64,000 bases of DNA from Geotrypetes seraphini (GCF_902459505.1 NC_047095.1:115507380-115571379); one strand, 5' to 3'; shown: positions 1 to 11,799, counted from the first letter of the stretch. Notes: a model not told the origin generated them from the sequence alone. Translations and numbers: made by a program.

Positions 1-524
1 CTTCCTGACATTTGTCCTGAACCTGCTGCCACTCAGTTTCAGGCTATGACCTCTTGTCCGTGTCACATCTGAAAATGTCAGTAATGCTGCTTCCTGGTCT
101 ATTTTGTCAAATCCTTTTAATATTTTAAAAGTCTCTATCAAATCCCCTCACAGTCTTCTCTTTTCGAGGGTAAACAGTCCCAGTTTTCTGAGGCGTTCTT
201 TGTAGCTCAAATTCTCCATACCTTTGACTAGTTTCGTGGCTCGCCTCTGCACTCTCTCCAGCAGAGTTATATCCTTCTTAAGGTATGGAGACCAGTGTTG
301 GACACAGTATTCTAATTGCGGTCTGACCATTGTTCTATATAGTGGCATTATGACATTTTCCGATCTACTCGTAATCCCCTTTTTAATTATGCCCAACATC
401 CTGTTTGCTTTCTTCGCCGCCGCCACCCATTGTACCGATGGCTTTAGGGTACTGTCAATCAGCACCCCCAAATCCCTTTCTTGTTTGCATTTTGCTAACT
501 CCATAGTTATTGTAACAGACATGG
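1..524 (-). mobile_element. CR1 LINE fragment, ORF2 C-terminal region
   Basis: The minus strand encodes the end of a CR1 ORF2 after the reverse-transcriptase core: ERDLGVLID, the [14 protein letters not shown] block, [18 protein letters not shown], then [10 protein letters not shown] and a LEKRRL motif. The 3' end lies beyond the left edge. It belongs to the same subfamily as the piece at 42027..42687 (shared KKDITLLER and [10 protein letters not shown]). It is a 5'-truncated dead copy. Confidence 0.85.
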
Positions 525-1000
525 GGGAAGCTGCTGCCCTGGATTGGTAGCATGGAATGCTGCTACTCTTCAGGTTTTTGCCAGGTACTTGTGACCCGGA
601 TTAGCCACCATGAAGGCTGGCTATTGGACTAGATCAGTGGTCTCAAACTCGCGGCCCGGGGGCCACATGCGGCCCGCCAGGTCCTATTTTGAGGCCCTCG
701 GTATGTTTATCATAATCACAAAAGTAAAATAAAATTGTTTTGATCATATGTCTCTTTACCTATAAATTACAATATTATTATTAAAACTTAGCCAAAAGGA
801 AAGATTTATAAATTATAAAGTGTTTTATTTCATGCAAAATTGTCATTTCTTTAATAAGAAGAAATTAACTATTCTTTCTGCGGCCCTCCAAGTACCTACA
901 AATCCAAAATGTGGCCCTGCACAGGGTTTGAGTTTGATACCACTGGACTAGATGGACCATTGGTCTGACTCAGTAAGTCTATTCTTATCTACCTGTAAAT
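525..1000 (+). mobile_element. CR1-like LINE 3' UTR, split by a hAT element
   Basis: The text around a 'GGACTAGATGGACCATTGG' segment followed by 'TCTGACTCAGTAAG' and a TTCTTAT-type end is the usual 3' end of a CR1-type LINE, here on the plus strand. A hAT miniature element (635..945) interrupts it. No coding part is seen. It abuts the minus-strand CR1 piece, so the two are independent insertions. Confidence 0.55.
635..945. mobile_element. hAT miniature element (family A), 311 bp
   Basis: It begins CAGTGGTCTCAAACTC and ends with the imperfect complement, GAGTTTGATACCACTG. It is flanked by an 8-bp direct repeat, GACTAGAT (627..634 and 946..953), the size hAT transposases make. The interior is AT-rich and non-coding. 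Two related copies in the opposite orientation lie at 54210..54501 and 54680..54971. Confidence 0.9.
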
Positions 1001-1389
1001 TAATTTCACTCTCACCCCAATATGTATCCTCTTCCCAGACAGTCCCCCACAGCATACTCCAACCCTTTCCACTGCAACCTACCCAGGATTTCCTGGTAGC
1101 CTGAGCACATGGGGTGGGAACAATCCTCCTACGATCTTACCCCATCTGGCTCGGCCTTTCAAAATGGAGCCATCATCTGTAATAGCATTCTTTACAGCAG
1201 AATGGAAAAGCATATACCAAACTCCTGGATTTAGAAAGAGCCGAGCATTAAAAGTTTATTAAATTTGATTAACCGCTCAAGGATATGAAGTCTATCCAAG
1301 CAGAGAACAAAGAAAAAAAAAAAAAAGGGGGGGGGAGGGGAGTAAAAAACTGATGGGTGGCTCCTGGGCCAGAATCAATATCACCATAC
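1001..1389. other. No gene or recognised element
   Basis: I see nothing assignable here apart from an A-run followed by a G-run near 1311..1340. It separates two LINE remnants. Confidence 0.5.
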
Positions 1390-2065
1390 TACTAGAGGTC
1401 ACAGAAGCCACCAGGGTTATAAAGGTAGGCTGTGACAACTCAACCAAGAAAATTATCCAAATCCACTACCTCTGCACCTGATCTAGTAGACCACGAGAAA
1501 CTGCTGCAATGCCTAGCCGCCATTGGTATCAGGGATGAGGTGCTGAACTGGTTCCATGGCTTCCTTATATCCCGCACTTATCAGGTACGTTTTAATTATG
1601 AGCTTTCAAACACCTGGAGCAATCCATCCGGTGTGCCACAAGGGTCTCCACTATCTCCATTGTTCTTCAACGTCTATATGTCCTCACTGGGCACGCAGCT
1701 AACCCAGCTGGGAATAAAACTATTTAGTTTTGCAGATGACTTTACGATTATCATCCCATTCGCTAATTCTGTCTCTGAAATTATTCCCAAAGCTTCGGAA
1801 GCCATAAACGTGATGGAGCACCGGATGACAAACTTTAGGCTCAAACTTAATTCAGAAAAAACAACTTTCTTCGTTGCTTCGCCACATCTGCTTGACACCA
1901 AATCACCACTATGTATCAATAAACTTAGTTACCCTATCCAGCCCACCATTAAGATACTAGGTGTAACTTTGGATCAATGCCTAACCATGAAAGACCAGGT
2001 AGACTCCTTAATAAGAAAGGGATTCTTTACTCTCTGGAAACTCAGATCCATTAAAGCTTACTTCG
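1390..2065 (+). mobile_element. L2-clade LINE fragment, RT part (5' piece)
   Basis: This encodes the middle of an L2-type reverse transcriptase: LVDHEKLLQCLAAIGI, GVPQGSPLSPLFFNVYMSSL and the catalytic FADD box (normally YADD or FADD), followed by LKLNSEKTTFF and IKILGVTLDQ. It closely parallels the intact ORF at 58976..61918. The upstream ORF is missing. A Penelope-like insert at 2066..2516 splits it, and it resumes at 2525. Confidence 0.85.
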
Positions 2066-2516
2066 TTTTTTTGAAACGACCAAGAAGAAACACCTTTTGA
2101 GATATCCAGTTCTGTAATTTAATGTGACTTCACTACCAGCTTTAAAACTCAGCTGTTATTGTCGGTTCCCTGACGCAGCAAACGAAACGTGCACGTCGGA
2201 ACCAGTCACTGTTTAAAGATAAGTACTTTTGTATAGTTCACAAGAACTTATGGAAAATATTACCATTTCTAGCATAGCGGTCAAGCTAGCGCATTAAAAG
2301 AGCATTGGAGATAAAAAGCTTTCTTTTTGAACACTGCAATGATTGGTAGGTGAGGCCGAGTAATCAGCCTTCATGTCTCTGAGCAGAGTTCTAAGTAAGA
2401 AATAAGCTTACTAAGTATATTGATGTATGTGGTGACTTTATTTTTTGTGCTACCGATTTCTTTAGTCACTCAAGTAACCTTCATTGTGCAAGAGTTACCC
2501 CTGCACATTTTTGTTT
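2066..2516 (+). mobile_element. Penelope-like element fragment inserted in L2
   Basis: This 451-bp segment breaks the L2 reading frame exactly and is bracketed by the 8-bp repeat TTACTTCG (2058..2065 and 2517..2524). Taking the insert and one repeat copy away restores an uninterrupted L2 coding join. It is non-coding and carries a hammerhead-like motif at 2164..2203. The family call rests on that motif and is inference. Confidence 0.6.
2164..2203 (+). ncRNA. Hammerhead-ribozyme-like motif 1 (degenerate)
   Basis: Stem I arms GGTTCC and GGAACC pair perfectly. Between them lie a CTGACGC core (canonical CUGANGA with the last A changed), a GAAA box at 2184..2187 and a short stem III, ACG/CGT, with TGCA as loop, then TC before the 3' arm. 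Stem II is nearly lost, so activity is unlikely. The intact stem I and stem III argue that it descends from a real ribozyme. Confidence 0.5.
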
Positions 2517-2524
2517 TTACTTCG

Positions 2525-3216
2525 ATACATCGGCATTCAGAACCCTAGTCCAATCCTTCGTACTGAGTCTACTTGACTACTGTAACATCGCTTATTTCGC
2601 CATTTCCCAAAAGAATATGCAACGTTTACAATTGATGCAAAATGCAGCGGTCAAACTGATCTTTGGGCTGAGGAAGTTTGACCATGTGACACCCTACTAC
2701 CGGCAGCTGCATTGGCTGCCGATGGCGGCGCGCGTAAAGTTGAAATTTGCCTGCTTCTGCTTCAAAGCACTACACGGACTTGCCCCTAAATATATAACTG
2801 ACCTTTTCGTCTTCTCAGCCAACAGACACAAGAGAAGCTCACATTCCAACTTCGTTTCCCCCCCAGTGAGAGGTTGTAAACTGAAAAAACACCATGAACT
2901 CGCACCAAGCAGCATCATGGGGTAAAGACCTAGAACAATTGCTTTCGCCCACTACTTATGGGGAATTTAGGAAACGTCTGAAAACACACCTGTTCCTAAA
3001 GTATCTAGACAACTGATCCTCTCTTCTCTCTCCCCTCTATAGCGATTAACTTGTCCTTTTGATCACTCTCTCCTCAACAATGAATTTCCTCTCCTATTAA
3101 TTCTCTTTCTTCCTACCCTCTTAAAGTCAATTCAATTTGTTACCTTTGCTTAATCTTCTGTAAACCGCATAGAACTTCACGGTATTGCAGTATATAAGCT
3201 GTTATTATTATTATCT
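2525..3216 (+). mobile_element. L2-clade LINE fragment (3' piece) with ATT tail
   Basis: This continues the L2 at 1390..2065: FRTLVQSFVLSLLDYCN, then MQNAAVKLIFGL and YRQLHWLPMAARVKLKFACF, then a frame-broken C-terminus ending near FRKRLKTHLFLKYL. The 3' UTR has the shared L2/SINE tail (GTAAACCGCATAGAAC ... GTATATAAG) and ends in a TTATTATTAT microsatellite. Confidence 0.85.
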
Positions 3217-3319
3217 GACTTTGTTGAACTCCTCAGCAGCTCCTCCGGCAGCAGCTCCAGAAAATACACAGCCCAAGGCTCTATCATCCATTTTCACTCT
3301 ACTATATCCAAGTTCATAC

Positions 3320-3822
3320 TAGAGGTCTGCACGGGAATGGGGATCGCGGGAAACCTGCGGTTCCTGCGGGGGTCCCGCGGAAATCCCCCCTAACCCACAG
3401 GTCTCCCACAGGGACCCCTCTCTGGCCCACGGGACTCCCACGGGGATGGAAGGCTTTGGAAGCAGGGTTCGTCCATATAATATAATGGACAGGTCAGCCT
3501 TAGTAAAAGAGGGGGTTTATAAGTTAATTACCTGAACAGAAAACAAAAAAAGGGTTCCACCAAAGAGATTCCAGAAGGAAAAGAGCAGCGCAAACACAAA
3601 AGAAACTGTGGAATTGATGATCCTGTCAGAAATAATTGCTGCTTTTTATGGGGACAGGTGTGGATGGAGATAATTCCTTGCGGGGACGGGTGGGGATGGA
3701 GAGGATCCTGGCGGGGATGGGTGGGGACGGAGAGGACCCTGGCGGGGATGGGTGGGGACGGAGAGGATCCTGGCGGGGACGGGCGGGGATGGTTGGCATT
3801 TCTGTCCCCGCGCAACTCTCTA
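3320..3822. mobile_element. hAT miniature element with internal minisatellite
   Basis: The imperfect terminal inverted repeat starts TAGAGGTCTGCACGGG and ends CCGCGCAACTCTCTA. The flanking 8-bp duplication is GTTCATAC (3312..3319 and 3823..3830). The right half (about 3693..3790) holds 3.5 copies of a 31-bp G-rich unit. It is non-coding; open frames across it are composition artefacts. Confidence 0.85.
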
Positions 3823-3827
3823 GTTCA

Positions 3828-4520
3828 TACAGGAGGCCTTTTACTAAAGCCATGGCAAAAAGTGGTCTCGGCCTGCCGCTTACACACCTTTCTCATCCGC
3901 TAAGGTCACTTGTACCATGGCAGGAAAATGGCCATTAGCATGCAGTCATTAAAACAAAGTTACCACGTGAGCCCCTATGATCCCTAGTTTGTAGGCAGTA
4001 AGGGCTCACATTTTAACCCCACACCAATCAATTAGAACACGGCAATGCTTCACACGCTAACGCTCCAGCCCCAAACACGCCCCTTAACAGAAAATAAAAT
4101 ATATATTTTTTAGCGTGTAATGTAAACACAGAGAGGCAAATTTAACTTTGGTTGCCAGTGCATGTCCCGCAGTTGTGTAGTAAGAGGGGGGCAAACCATT
4201 TTCTCAGGGGTGCCGGTGCCTCTCCTTCCTCCCCCGCGCACCTCTTGAAATGTTTGCTGGCGCGTGCAGCCATCTTCCACTTGCTGCTCGTGCCGGCCTC
4301 TGCTCCCTTCTGAAATAGGACCAGGACGTGATGTCAGAAGGGAGCCGAGGGTGGCGCGAACAGACGGTGGAAGATGCTGCCGACGCCAGCGAACATTTCA
4401 AGAGGTCCGCGGGGGCGAGGAAGTATGGGAGGGCGCACGGCCTGGCAATGCCAGGCGTCAACCTTCCCAGCTACTCCACTGCCCTTTTAAGGTGTGGTCA
4501 GTGATATGGTAACACAATAT
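3828..4520. other. Non-coding repeat-derived stretch
   Basis: The start, up to about 3945, resembles the miniature-element ends at 29994 and 57877 (CCTTTTACTAAAGCC type). A 45-bp stretch near 3936..3982 recurs inside the SINE at 12294..12656. The 4200..4500 part is GC-rich with self-complementary blocks around 4240..4410. I see no gene. Confidence 0.4.
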
Positions 4521-4619
4521 AAGAACATAAGCAATGCCTCCATTGGGTCAGACCTGAGGACCATCGTGCCCAGCAGTCCACTAACACTGTGGCCCCCAAC
4601 AGGTCCAGGACCTGTGCAG
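4521..4619 (-). mobile_element. CR1 LINE 3' end, left half of retrovirus target
   Basis: Reverse complement of the CR1 3' UTR (AAGAACATAAGCAATGCCTC, then CATTGGGTCAGACC). It belongs to the same copy as 11134..11345. The endogenous retrovirus at 4620..11133 separates the two halves and duplicated TGCAG at 4615..4619. Confidence 0.85.
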
Positions 4620-5097
4620 TGAAGGGACACGTATTGTGTACCTTGTAGTTTTCCTTAGGCTGTGTTTGAAGCTGTAAATCCAGACACTGTTTGCCTTCTC
4701 TTGCTGAAATACTGCAAGGCCATTTTAGGTTTGAGAAGATGTGTGTTCTTATCTTGTTGTGAAGTGAATTCAATTGTTTTCATAGCTGAATTTGTAAGAA
4801 GCTTTAGATAACAAAATTGTCTGCTATGCAGAGCACCCTTTGGACTTCAGCCTTTAGATAGTAAGATGTTTCTTTAAAGTTTCATGTGACCTGTGTCCAT
4901 ATATGGTTTGTATTTACATCACATGCTGACGACATTGACTCATGTAAAATGATATAAAAAGAGTTACAGAACATTCAATAAACTGGACATGTTTGGGAGA
5001 TAGTTTGTTGTCTCTAAGATATTGTCCCCAGATGCATCTGTCTTGCTAATGACAGAGAGATAGAGTGTGGGGCAGTAATTGGGACCTAATCCTTTCA
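4620..5097 (+). repeat. 5' LTR of the endogenous retrovirus
   Basis: 478 bp, beginning TGAAGGGACACG and ending CCTTTCA, matched by 10655..11133. An AATAAA polyadenylation signal sits near 4977, about 120 bp before the LTR end. Confidence 0.92.
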
Positions 5098-6117
5098 GTA
5101 GGGGGCCTGCCTGGGAGGGGCAGATGACATCACCAATATTTTGTGAGTATTTCAGAATTTTTTCTGTTCTTTAATACTCACTGGTATTGGCGTCCTGTTC
5201 CCACCCTTTATTTTAAGTTCAAGCTTTGGGTTCTATTACGGAGTTTTTGGGGGGAAAATCTCAGAGTGCTTTTGGGAAGCGCCCCTCATGAATATAAGCA
5301 GCTGCCATTCTTTCGGGAAGAATGAAATTATTTATAGAACCCCCTGCCCACTCTGTCATTTGTGAGGTTAAAAATTTTATAGAGTATAAGATTTTATTGT
5401 CTCTTATTACTGTACTTCGCTTATAAGGTAAGGTAAGTGAATATTTTTGCATTGTTATATTGATTTGTAATGAGTCATAAAGGCACTTAGGATTCTCCCC
5501 CTCCTAGACAGATGAGACTTGTAAGGCTTATGTTGCCTGTGTGTGTGTGACATTCTTCCTTCAGCTTACATCTTTCTGTATCACCAATCCTTTCCCGTAT
5601 ACGTTTGCACTGTTTATATGTTTAACACTGAGGTAGGACATGCTGTTATGTGGAATGAATTGCAAGCAGTGTTTGAATCAGTCTAAGATCTTTCCATCGC
5701 AGCTTGTACACAAGAATTGTTTCTTGTCTTCCAGTTTGATCCTGACTCATTTTGTGCGTTTCTTCTACGGCTGCTTCCTTTGTGTTCTGTGCTGGCAAAA
5801 TTTTGTTTTGTTTTTAGAAGATTAGCAAGTTGTAAATTTTCTCTGTGCTTATTTGGATACCTAGTTACTGACCTTAAGGAATGCGATTCTGGTTTTCTCT
5901 TTCTGACTGAAAGCCACATTTTTCTATTTGGCAGTCTGAATTATATAAAGTACAAATGCACTTTTGACTGCCAGACTTGATGTTGTTCTTTGCTTTCATT
6001 ATCAGGGTCTGTGCATGAATGCTTTTGCCCCTTCCCCCAGACTTCCCGGTTTGGGCTTCCACTGACAATGTTGTATTTCATGTACCCCCTATAGTGCTTC
6101 TTTGAAGTTACTCATTC

Positions 6118-7400
6118 TTGTTTTTATCAAGCAGTACAGTGAGAATCATGATTCCACTGATTGTCACTTTACTTTCCTCCGGTATTATCAAAACCATCAT
6201 CTCTTCTTACAATACGCCCATCGCTCTTGTTGTCAAAGCTGATGGCATCCCCCGCTTCGTCCAAGACTTTAGGGCTGTTAATGTTTTGGTAATTCTCATT
6301 GCACCCATTGTCCCTGATGTTCCTTTCTTCCTCTCCTCCATTCCACCGGCAGCCAATGTTTTTTTTCTGTCATTGTCCTAAAGAATGTTTTTTTTAGTCC
6401 CTGTTGATGAGGCTTCTCAGCCCCTTTTTGCCTTCACCTTTAAGCAACAGTATACCTGGTGTAGAATGCCCCAGGGCTATGTTGACTCCCCTGTGGTGTT
6501 CTCCATTGTCCTCAGGGCTATTCTACAGCCATGGACTGCCCCTCATGGTTCTGTCCTCATTCTGTACCTCTTTTTGTGTTCCATAATTCAGGAGACCTGT
6601 CAGGCTGATAGTTTGCACCTTTTACAATGGTTGTCTGTGTGTGGTCACAAGGTGTCACGAAATAAACTGCACTGGTGTAAATCTGAAGTGAAATACCTGG
6701 GTTTTGTCCTGTCTCATGGTCAGAGGAAACTCTGCACTTCCCGCATTGCTGCTGTTCTGGGTCTGCCCCGCCCAGCTACCAAGAAAGACATGCTTACTTT
6801 TCTTGATATGATTGGCTACTGCCACCAATGGATCTCTGATTGTTCCTTCTATGACCAGATTCTGAGACAGACCCTGGGTTCTGAAATGACTGCTCTTATC
6901 AGATGGACTCATGAAATGTTAGACATTTGAGATGTGTTTTGGTTTCTAGCCCAGGCCTGGGTCTTCCTGATTATGACCATATGCTTTATCTCTTTGTTCG
7001 GGACCATTGTAACACCATGAAGGGAGAACATGGCGGTAAGTTACGCTCTGTTGCCTTTTTTTCTACAGTCACTCCTGTTCAAGTTCAAGGCATGCTTGCC
7101 TGCTTGAGAGCCCTGACTGCATGTGCTATGGTGGTAGAGATGGTTACTCCTTTGACCCTTGGTCACCCCACTACCCTTCACACTTTTCACGATGTCCAAG
7201 CCCTTCTTTTAAATGGGCTTCTGGGTCTCAAGGGTGAACAGGATTCTCTTCCTCTCTTTTTTCACAGCTTCAGTCCTTTGTTACCCCCCTCTGAACTTGA
7301 TGCCTGGCGTTTGGCAGGTGCCCAAAGCCGCCCTTTTGGACAGACTTTGGTGCAAAGAGGGGAAACCCTGGATACCAGCTGCTAGCTCTCCCTTATTCAT
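6118..7400 (+). pseudogene. Retroviral pol fossil: RT and RNase H region
   Basis: Class I retroviral RT landmarks are present, including the fingers/palm segment near FVQDFRAVN, then YTWCRMPQGYVDSP and VKYLGFVLSHG with the LPRPATKKD connection, followed by an RNase H-like stretch. It is a broken relic with no intact polyprotein. Confidence 0.85.
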
Positions 7401-8536
7401 TGCCCAATATCATGGCATTGGTTATTGCAGTGCTCGCTCGACATTTCAACTTCTTGCTAGTGATATTTTCATTCTTGACCTTTTGCTCCTTGATACAGAT
7501 ATATATAGCTCGATAGCTACAGCTGGCATGTTTGTGAATTGAAAACAAATTGGAAAACACAATTCCTTTCTATTGTTTTAGCTGAAATTAGGATGTTGCT
7601 AATTTAAAATGTTTTTTCTTTTTCTTAGCAGTAGTTCGGATATATACATAGCCATCGCAGATCATTTTTGGCACAGATATTTCTAATGTTTTCCAAGGGT
7701 CCTCTTTATCACTGCAGAGATAGAGACGCTCCAAAGAGACATTAGCTTTATGCCTTTTTCCGAATATGAGATGGTTATGACATACATTATTGTTTATCTT
7801 TGTTTTGGTTTTTTATATCAATGTGTTTATTTGCAGAGTTAAATTCAGCCCTGCACACTTGACAGATGGAATAATAGCTTCACGCCTAAAACTTTATGTT
7901 TTGTCTGTGTCATGTCTACTTGTTTTAGTTTAGTGGGTACCCCAGGATACATAACATTGGCCATTTCTAGAGCTCTTTTTCCACTTCTTACTAGCCTAAC
8001 CGCGCAATGTTCTTTTTTCTTATAGCTTTCATATTCTAAATGTAGCTTAGTTAGGGGTTATATGTTTAAGAAAAAGTTTTACTTTATACAGCGTTTATTT
8101 TGTGGTGCTCCCTATATATGATACATTCAGTATACATTTCTGAATACATTCAGTACATCAGTATGGTCTCTCTGAAGTGCCATAATAGTTATATGCAGCA
8201 TAAAAAAAACATATCTTTTTGGAATGTTCAATTAAGAACCTTAAGTAACTGAGTATTGTTTCTGTTTTGCCATAGCTATACCAAGTAAATGTATTAATAT
8301 TGTCACATGTTGCCACATTCAGTACAGGCAACATTGCTTCTCTCTCGTTTTCTATCTCTTATTTGGATCACATTGGAGTACAGCTGCTGAATGATATTTG
8401 GACTCTTTTCAAGCCAGTGTATCTCTTTCTGTATGCACAGACATCTGGCTGCTCTCCCTTTCAGATTCTCATGGGATGACCTTTCCCCGCCCCATGGGTA
8501 GACAAACCCTCAATAGTTGAGAGTAGTGATCTTCCC

Positions 8537-8865
8537 TTGATACAGGAGGAATACGTCCGAAAGCTCATTGAAATATTAGGGCTTGTTCAAAGAAACGTGT
8601 CTTGCTCTTCTCCTTTCTCTCCACAGATTCCTACCCATTTTTTCCAGCCTGGTGGCAAAGTTATCGTCCAGAAGTTTTTCAAGGATCGGAAGCAGACGGA
8701 TTTCCCCTTTGGCCTTCCCACTACTGTGATCTCTGTGACCAGGACCGCTGTACTCACTGAGGAGTTTCCTGTTTGGATCCACGCAAGTCGCTTGAAGAGG
8801 GTTAACCTAAAACCCCAGAAGCAAGTCTTCCCTGCGCAGATTTCACCTCCTCCAGTGGAACAACA
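8537..8865 (+). pseudogene. Retroviral integrase C-terminal region fossil
   Basis: The block PGGKVIVQKFF ... TEEFPVWIHASRLKRV matches the C-terminal domain of class I retroviral integrases (a PGDWVLVK-like start and a WIHASxxK end). It overlaps the start of the envelope region, the usual arrangement in this class. Confidence 0.75.
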
Positions 8866-10562
8866 TGATGATCTCATTGCAGCATTCTACCAACTTTATC
8901 ATTCTCTTACTGGCAACGCTGCTGCTAGTTTTTCTTCCTGTATGGATCATTTCTAACTGGGTCTACAGGGATGATGTGTCCTGGGTCCATGACACTTTCT
9001 GCCCATACCCATCTGTAAATGACACTCCTGCTGTAAACAGCACCCCCGGCACCTCTTTGCAAACACGACGTCAAGCTGGACTCCCTTCCAAGGGCTGCCC
9101 TTCAATTGGAATCCAGAAAGACAGACAGTATACTACCCTTTGGTATAATTCCAGCAGTGTGCACGTGGTCACCTTCACTTTTGAGTATTGTGACATTGTG
9201 GACTGTTCATCAATTGATGTCTCATGGCTGTGCCATTGGTCCTCAGAGATTCCTAAAAACTAAAGACATATTTATATATGTGTGTTATTGACTCACGTTG
9301 GGGGGATAAGTGTGCATTCTGGGGAGCGGTAGGGTGGAATATTGATACTGACTGGGCTTATAAACCAGAAAGTGCTCTGAAAAAAGTGGACCAAAATGGT
9401 AAATCACTGCTTATTCATAGGACCCTTCGTAAGGTTGGAAACTGTTTTAGGAAAAGTGTTCCTGCACAAATTATTAAGCTTTCTCATACTATTGACAACC
9501 CTAGACCTACTGATGAAGGTATGTACGTTATGGGCATGTGGTTTAAGGGTGGGTCTAGCTATCCGACCCATCAGTTTTTTTTACGGGATCTATCTACCTC
9601 CTCTAATTTTACTGATCCCCTTTGTGCACTGTGGTGTTCTAAATACCTTTTGCTGCCAGGACAGCAAAAGCTTGATATTGCCGTTACCATCTATAAGGGT
9701 AATTACACATGTCATGTTTCTAATCTGACACAGGGTAGTTTTGTAGGTAATTTACCCCCAGGTTATTGTTCTGTCTTGGATCATAGGTATGCCCCATTGT
9801 TGTAGCATCAGATTTTCACCCTAGGTGATATTTACTGGCTCTATTGAGACTTTTGGCTCCGTGTTAAGCTACCCAGCCAATGGATAGGCCAGTGTACTTT
9901 AGTTAAGGTTACCATGCTCCTGCATATTCTTTCTGAAGGGCACCCTTCCTATTCATATGGTTTTTCCTCTTTTCTGTCTCGACATAAATCTGATCTCCTT
10001 GGTTGTTTTGATCTGCATGTATACATAGATGCCATAGGGGTCCCAAGAGGGGTCCCAGATGAATTTTAGGCCCAAGATCAGGTTAAGGCTGGGTTTGAGT
10101 CCCTTATTCCCTTTATTACTATTAATAAGAATGTTGATTGGATTAATTAAATTTATTATAATCAGCAACGTTTTGTGAACTACTCTAGGGACGCCTTGCA
10201 AGGTATTGCTGATCAATTAGGCCCCACTTCTCAGATGGTTTTCAAAATCATATGGCCCTGGATGTTATTCTAGCTGAGAAGAGGGGTGTCTGTAAAATTC
10301 TTCCCAGTACTTTATCGTGTTGCACTTTTATTCCTGACAATACAGGTCCTACAGGAAAGGTTACTATGGCCATTTAGAAATTAGCAGACCTCTTTGCTGA
10401 GCTCAAATGTAACTCTGGTTTATCTAATTCTTGGAATCAGTACTTTAGTTGAATGCAGGGCTGGGTAAAAGACATTTTTATTATCTCTATTATTATTTGC
10501 ACTCTTGTCTCTTATGCAATTTTTCGCCTGCTCATGCAGTGTTATTTGTATTACAGCTCCTA
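8865..10562 (+). pseudogene. Retroviral envelope region fossil
   Basis: It opens with a hydrophobic leader (FIILLLATLLLVFLPVWI) followed by a cysteine-containing surface-subunit-like stretch with several N-x-S/T sites. Near 10.46-10.55 kb a hydrophobic membrane-anchor-like segment follows. It is broken. The family call comes from position and general features. Confidence 0.65.
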
Positions 10563-10654
10563 AAACCCCTCCTCGAGAGACATATCTAGAGTATCTTTCC
10601 CTCCCAGCTCATGCTGTGCATTTATGATGTCATTTTCATGATGTAAGAGGGGAT

Positions 10655-11133
10655 TGAAGGGACACGTATCATGTACCTTGTAGTTTTCCTTAGGCTGTGT
10701 TTGAAGCTGTAAATCCAGACAGTTTGCCTTCTCTTGCTGAAATACTGCAAGGCCATTTTATGTTTGAGAAGATGTGTGTTCTTATCTTGTTGTGAAGTGA
10801 ATTCAATTGTTTTCATAGCTGTATTTGTAAGAAGCTTTAGATAACAAAATTGTCTGCAATGCAGAGCACCCTTTGGACTTCAGCCTTTAGATAGTAAGAT
10901 GCTTGTTATTTCTTTAAAGTTTCATGTGACCTGTGTCCATATATGGTTTGTATTTACGTCACATGCTGACGACATAGACTCATGTAAAATGATATAAAAA
11001 GAGTTACAGAACATTCAATAAACTGGACATGTTTGGGAGATAGTTTGTTGTCTCTAAGATATTGTCCCCAGATGCATCTGTCTTGCTAATGACAGAGAGA
11101 GTGTGGGGCAGTAATTGGGACCTAATCCTTTCA
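10655..11133 (+). repeat. 3' LTR of the endogenous retrovirus
   Basis: 479 bp, nearly identical to 4620..5097, preceded by the purine tract AAGAGGGGA and followed by the target copy TGCAG (11134..11138). Confidence 0.92.
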
Positions 11134-11345
11134 TGCAGTAGCCCTCTATCTATACCCCTCTATCCCTTTTTCCAGCAGGAAATTGTCCAATCTTTTCTTG
11201 AACTCCAGGATCATACTCTGCCCTATTACGCCCTCTGGAAGCGCATTCCAGGTGTCCACCATACGCTGGGTAAAGAAAAACTTCCTAGCATTCGTTTTGA
11301 ATCTGTCCCCTTCCAACTTTTCCGAAGCAGCCAATCTGAGGCAGG
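11134..11345 (-). mobile_element. CR1 LINE ORF2 C-terminus, right half of retrovirus target
   Basis: It encodes [18 protein letters not shown] and [15 protein letters not shown] on the minus strand, the conserved end of CR1 ORF2. It continues the 3' UTR at 4521..4619. It is 5'-truncated near 11345 and belongs to the subfamily of the long CR1 at 24196. Confidence 0.85.
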
Positions 11346-11799
11346 AGCCAGAGAAGAGCCATTAACACCACCAGTTTATTTAAAAATACACTCATACAGA
11401 TTTTCTGATTCACATTTACAAATATTAAAGAGATAAAATGAGATACACTACTACTACAGTCAGGTTTTACTGCTGATGAAAAGGCACATTAAAAACAGAA
11501 TTTTTTAAAGTTTAGCACCCTTCATGATTTAAAGTTTAGTTTATTTGAGAAATCACCTAAAAAGAATAATTTACGAGGGCTCAATAGTCAAAGGATTTTG
11601 CTCATAAATTACCTTTGAAAATTTACTAGGGCTGAGTGCATACATCTGTATATAAAATTTCACTGAACTCTTAAATTTAGTGAGCATAAAAACTGGGTGA
11701 TACTAGGGTCAGATTTAGGGTGTGAAAAGAAGTTAGGAGCTTGGCACTGATTTTCAGAACTTAGGCTTCTAGATCTAGGCAACTGAATGGCAGGCCTTA
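11346..11799. other. No gene or recognised element
   Basis: AT-rich intergenic sequence in which I recognise nothing. Confidence 0.5.

Larger units (their letters stand above)
4620..11133 (+). mobile_element. Endogenous retrovirus, class I (gamma/epsilon-like), broken
   Basis: A 6.5-kb fossil provirus with two LTRs of about 478 bp, each TG...CA, and a 5-bp target duplication, TGCAG. The purine-rich tract AAGAGGGGA lies just before the 3' LTR. Recognisable parts in order are reverse transcriptase and the connection/RNase H region (about 6.1-7.4 kb), the integrase C-terminus (about 8.55-8.85 kb) and an envelope region (about 8.85-10.56 kb). I could not recognise gag or a clear primer-binding site. 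The two LTRs differ at about seven bases plus three small indels, roughly 1.5 percent, which suggests a few million years. The coding parts are interrupted about a dozen times. Confidence 0.9.

Noticed and set aside
3528-3938. Proline/glycine-rich frames on both strands
   Set aside because: Made by the 31-bp minisatellite of the hAT element.
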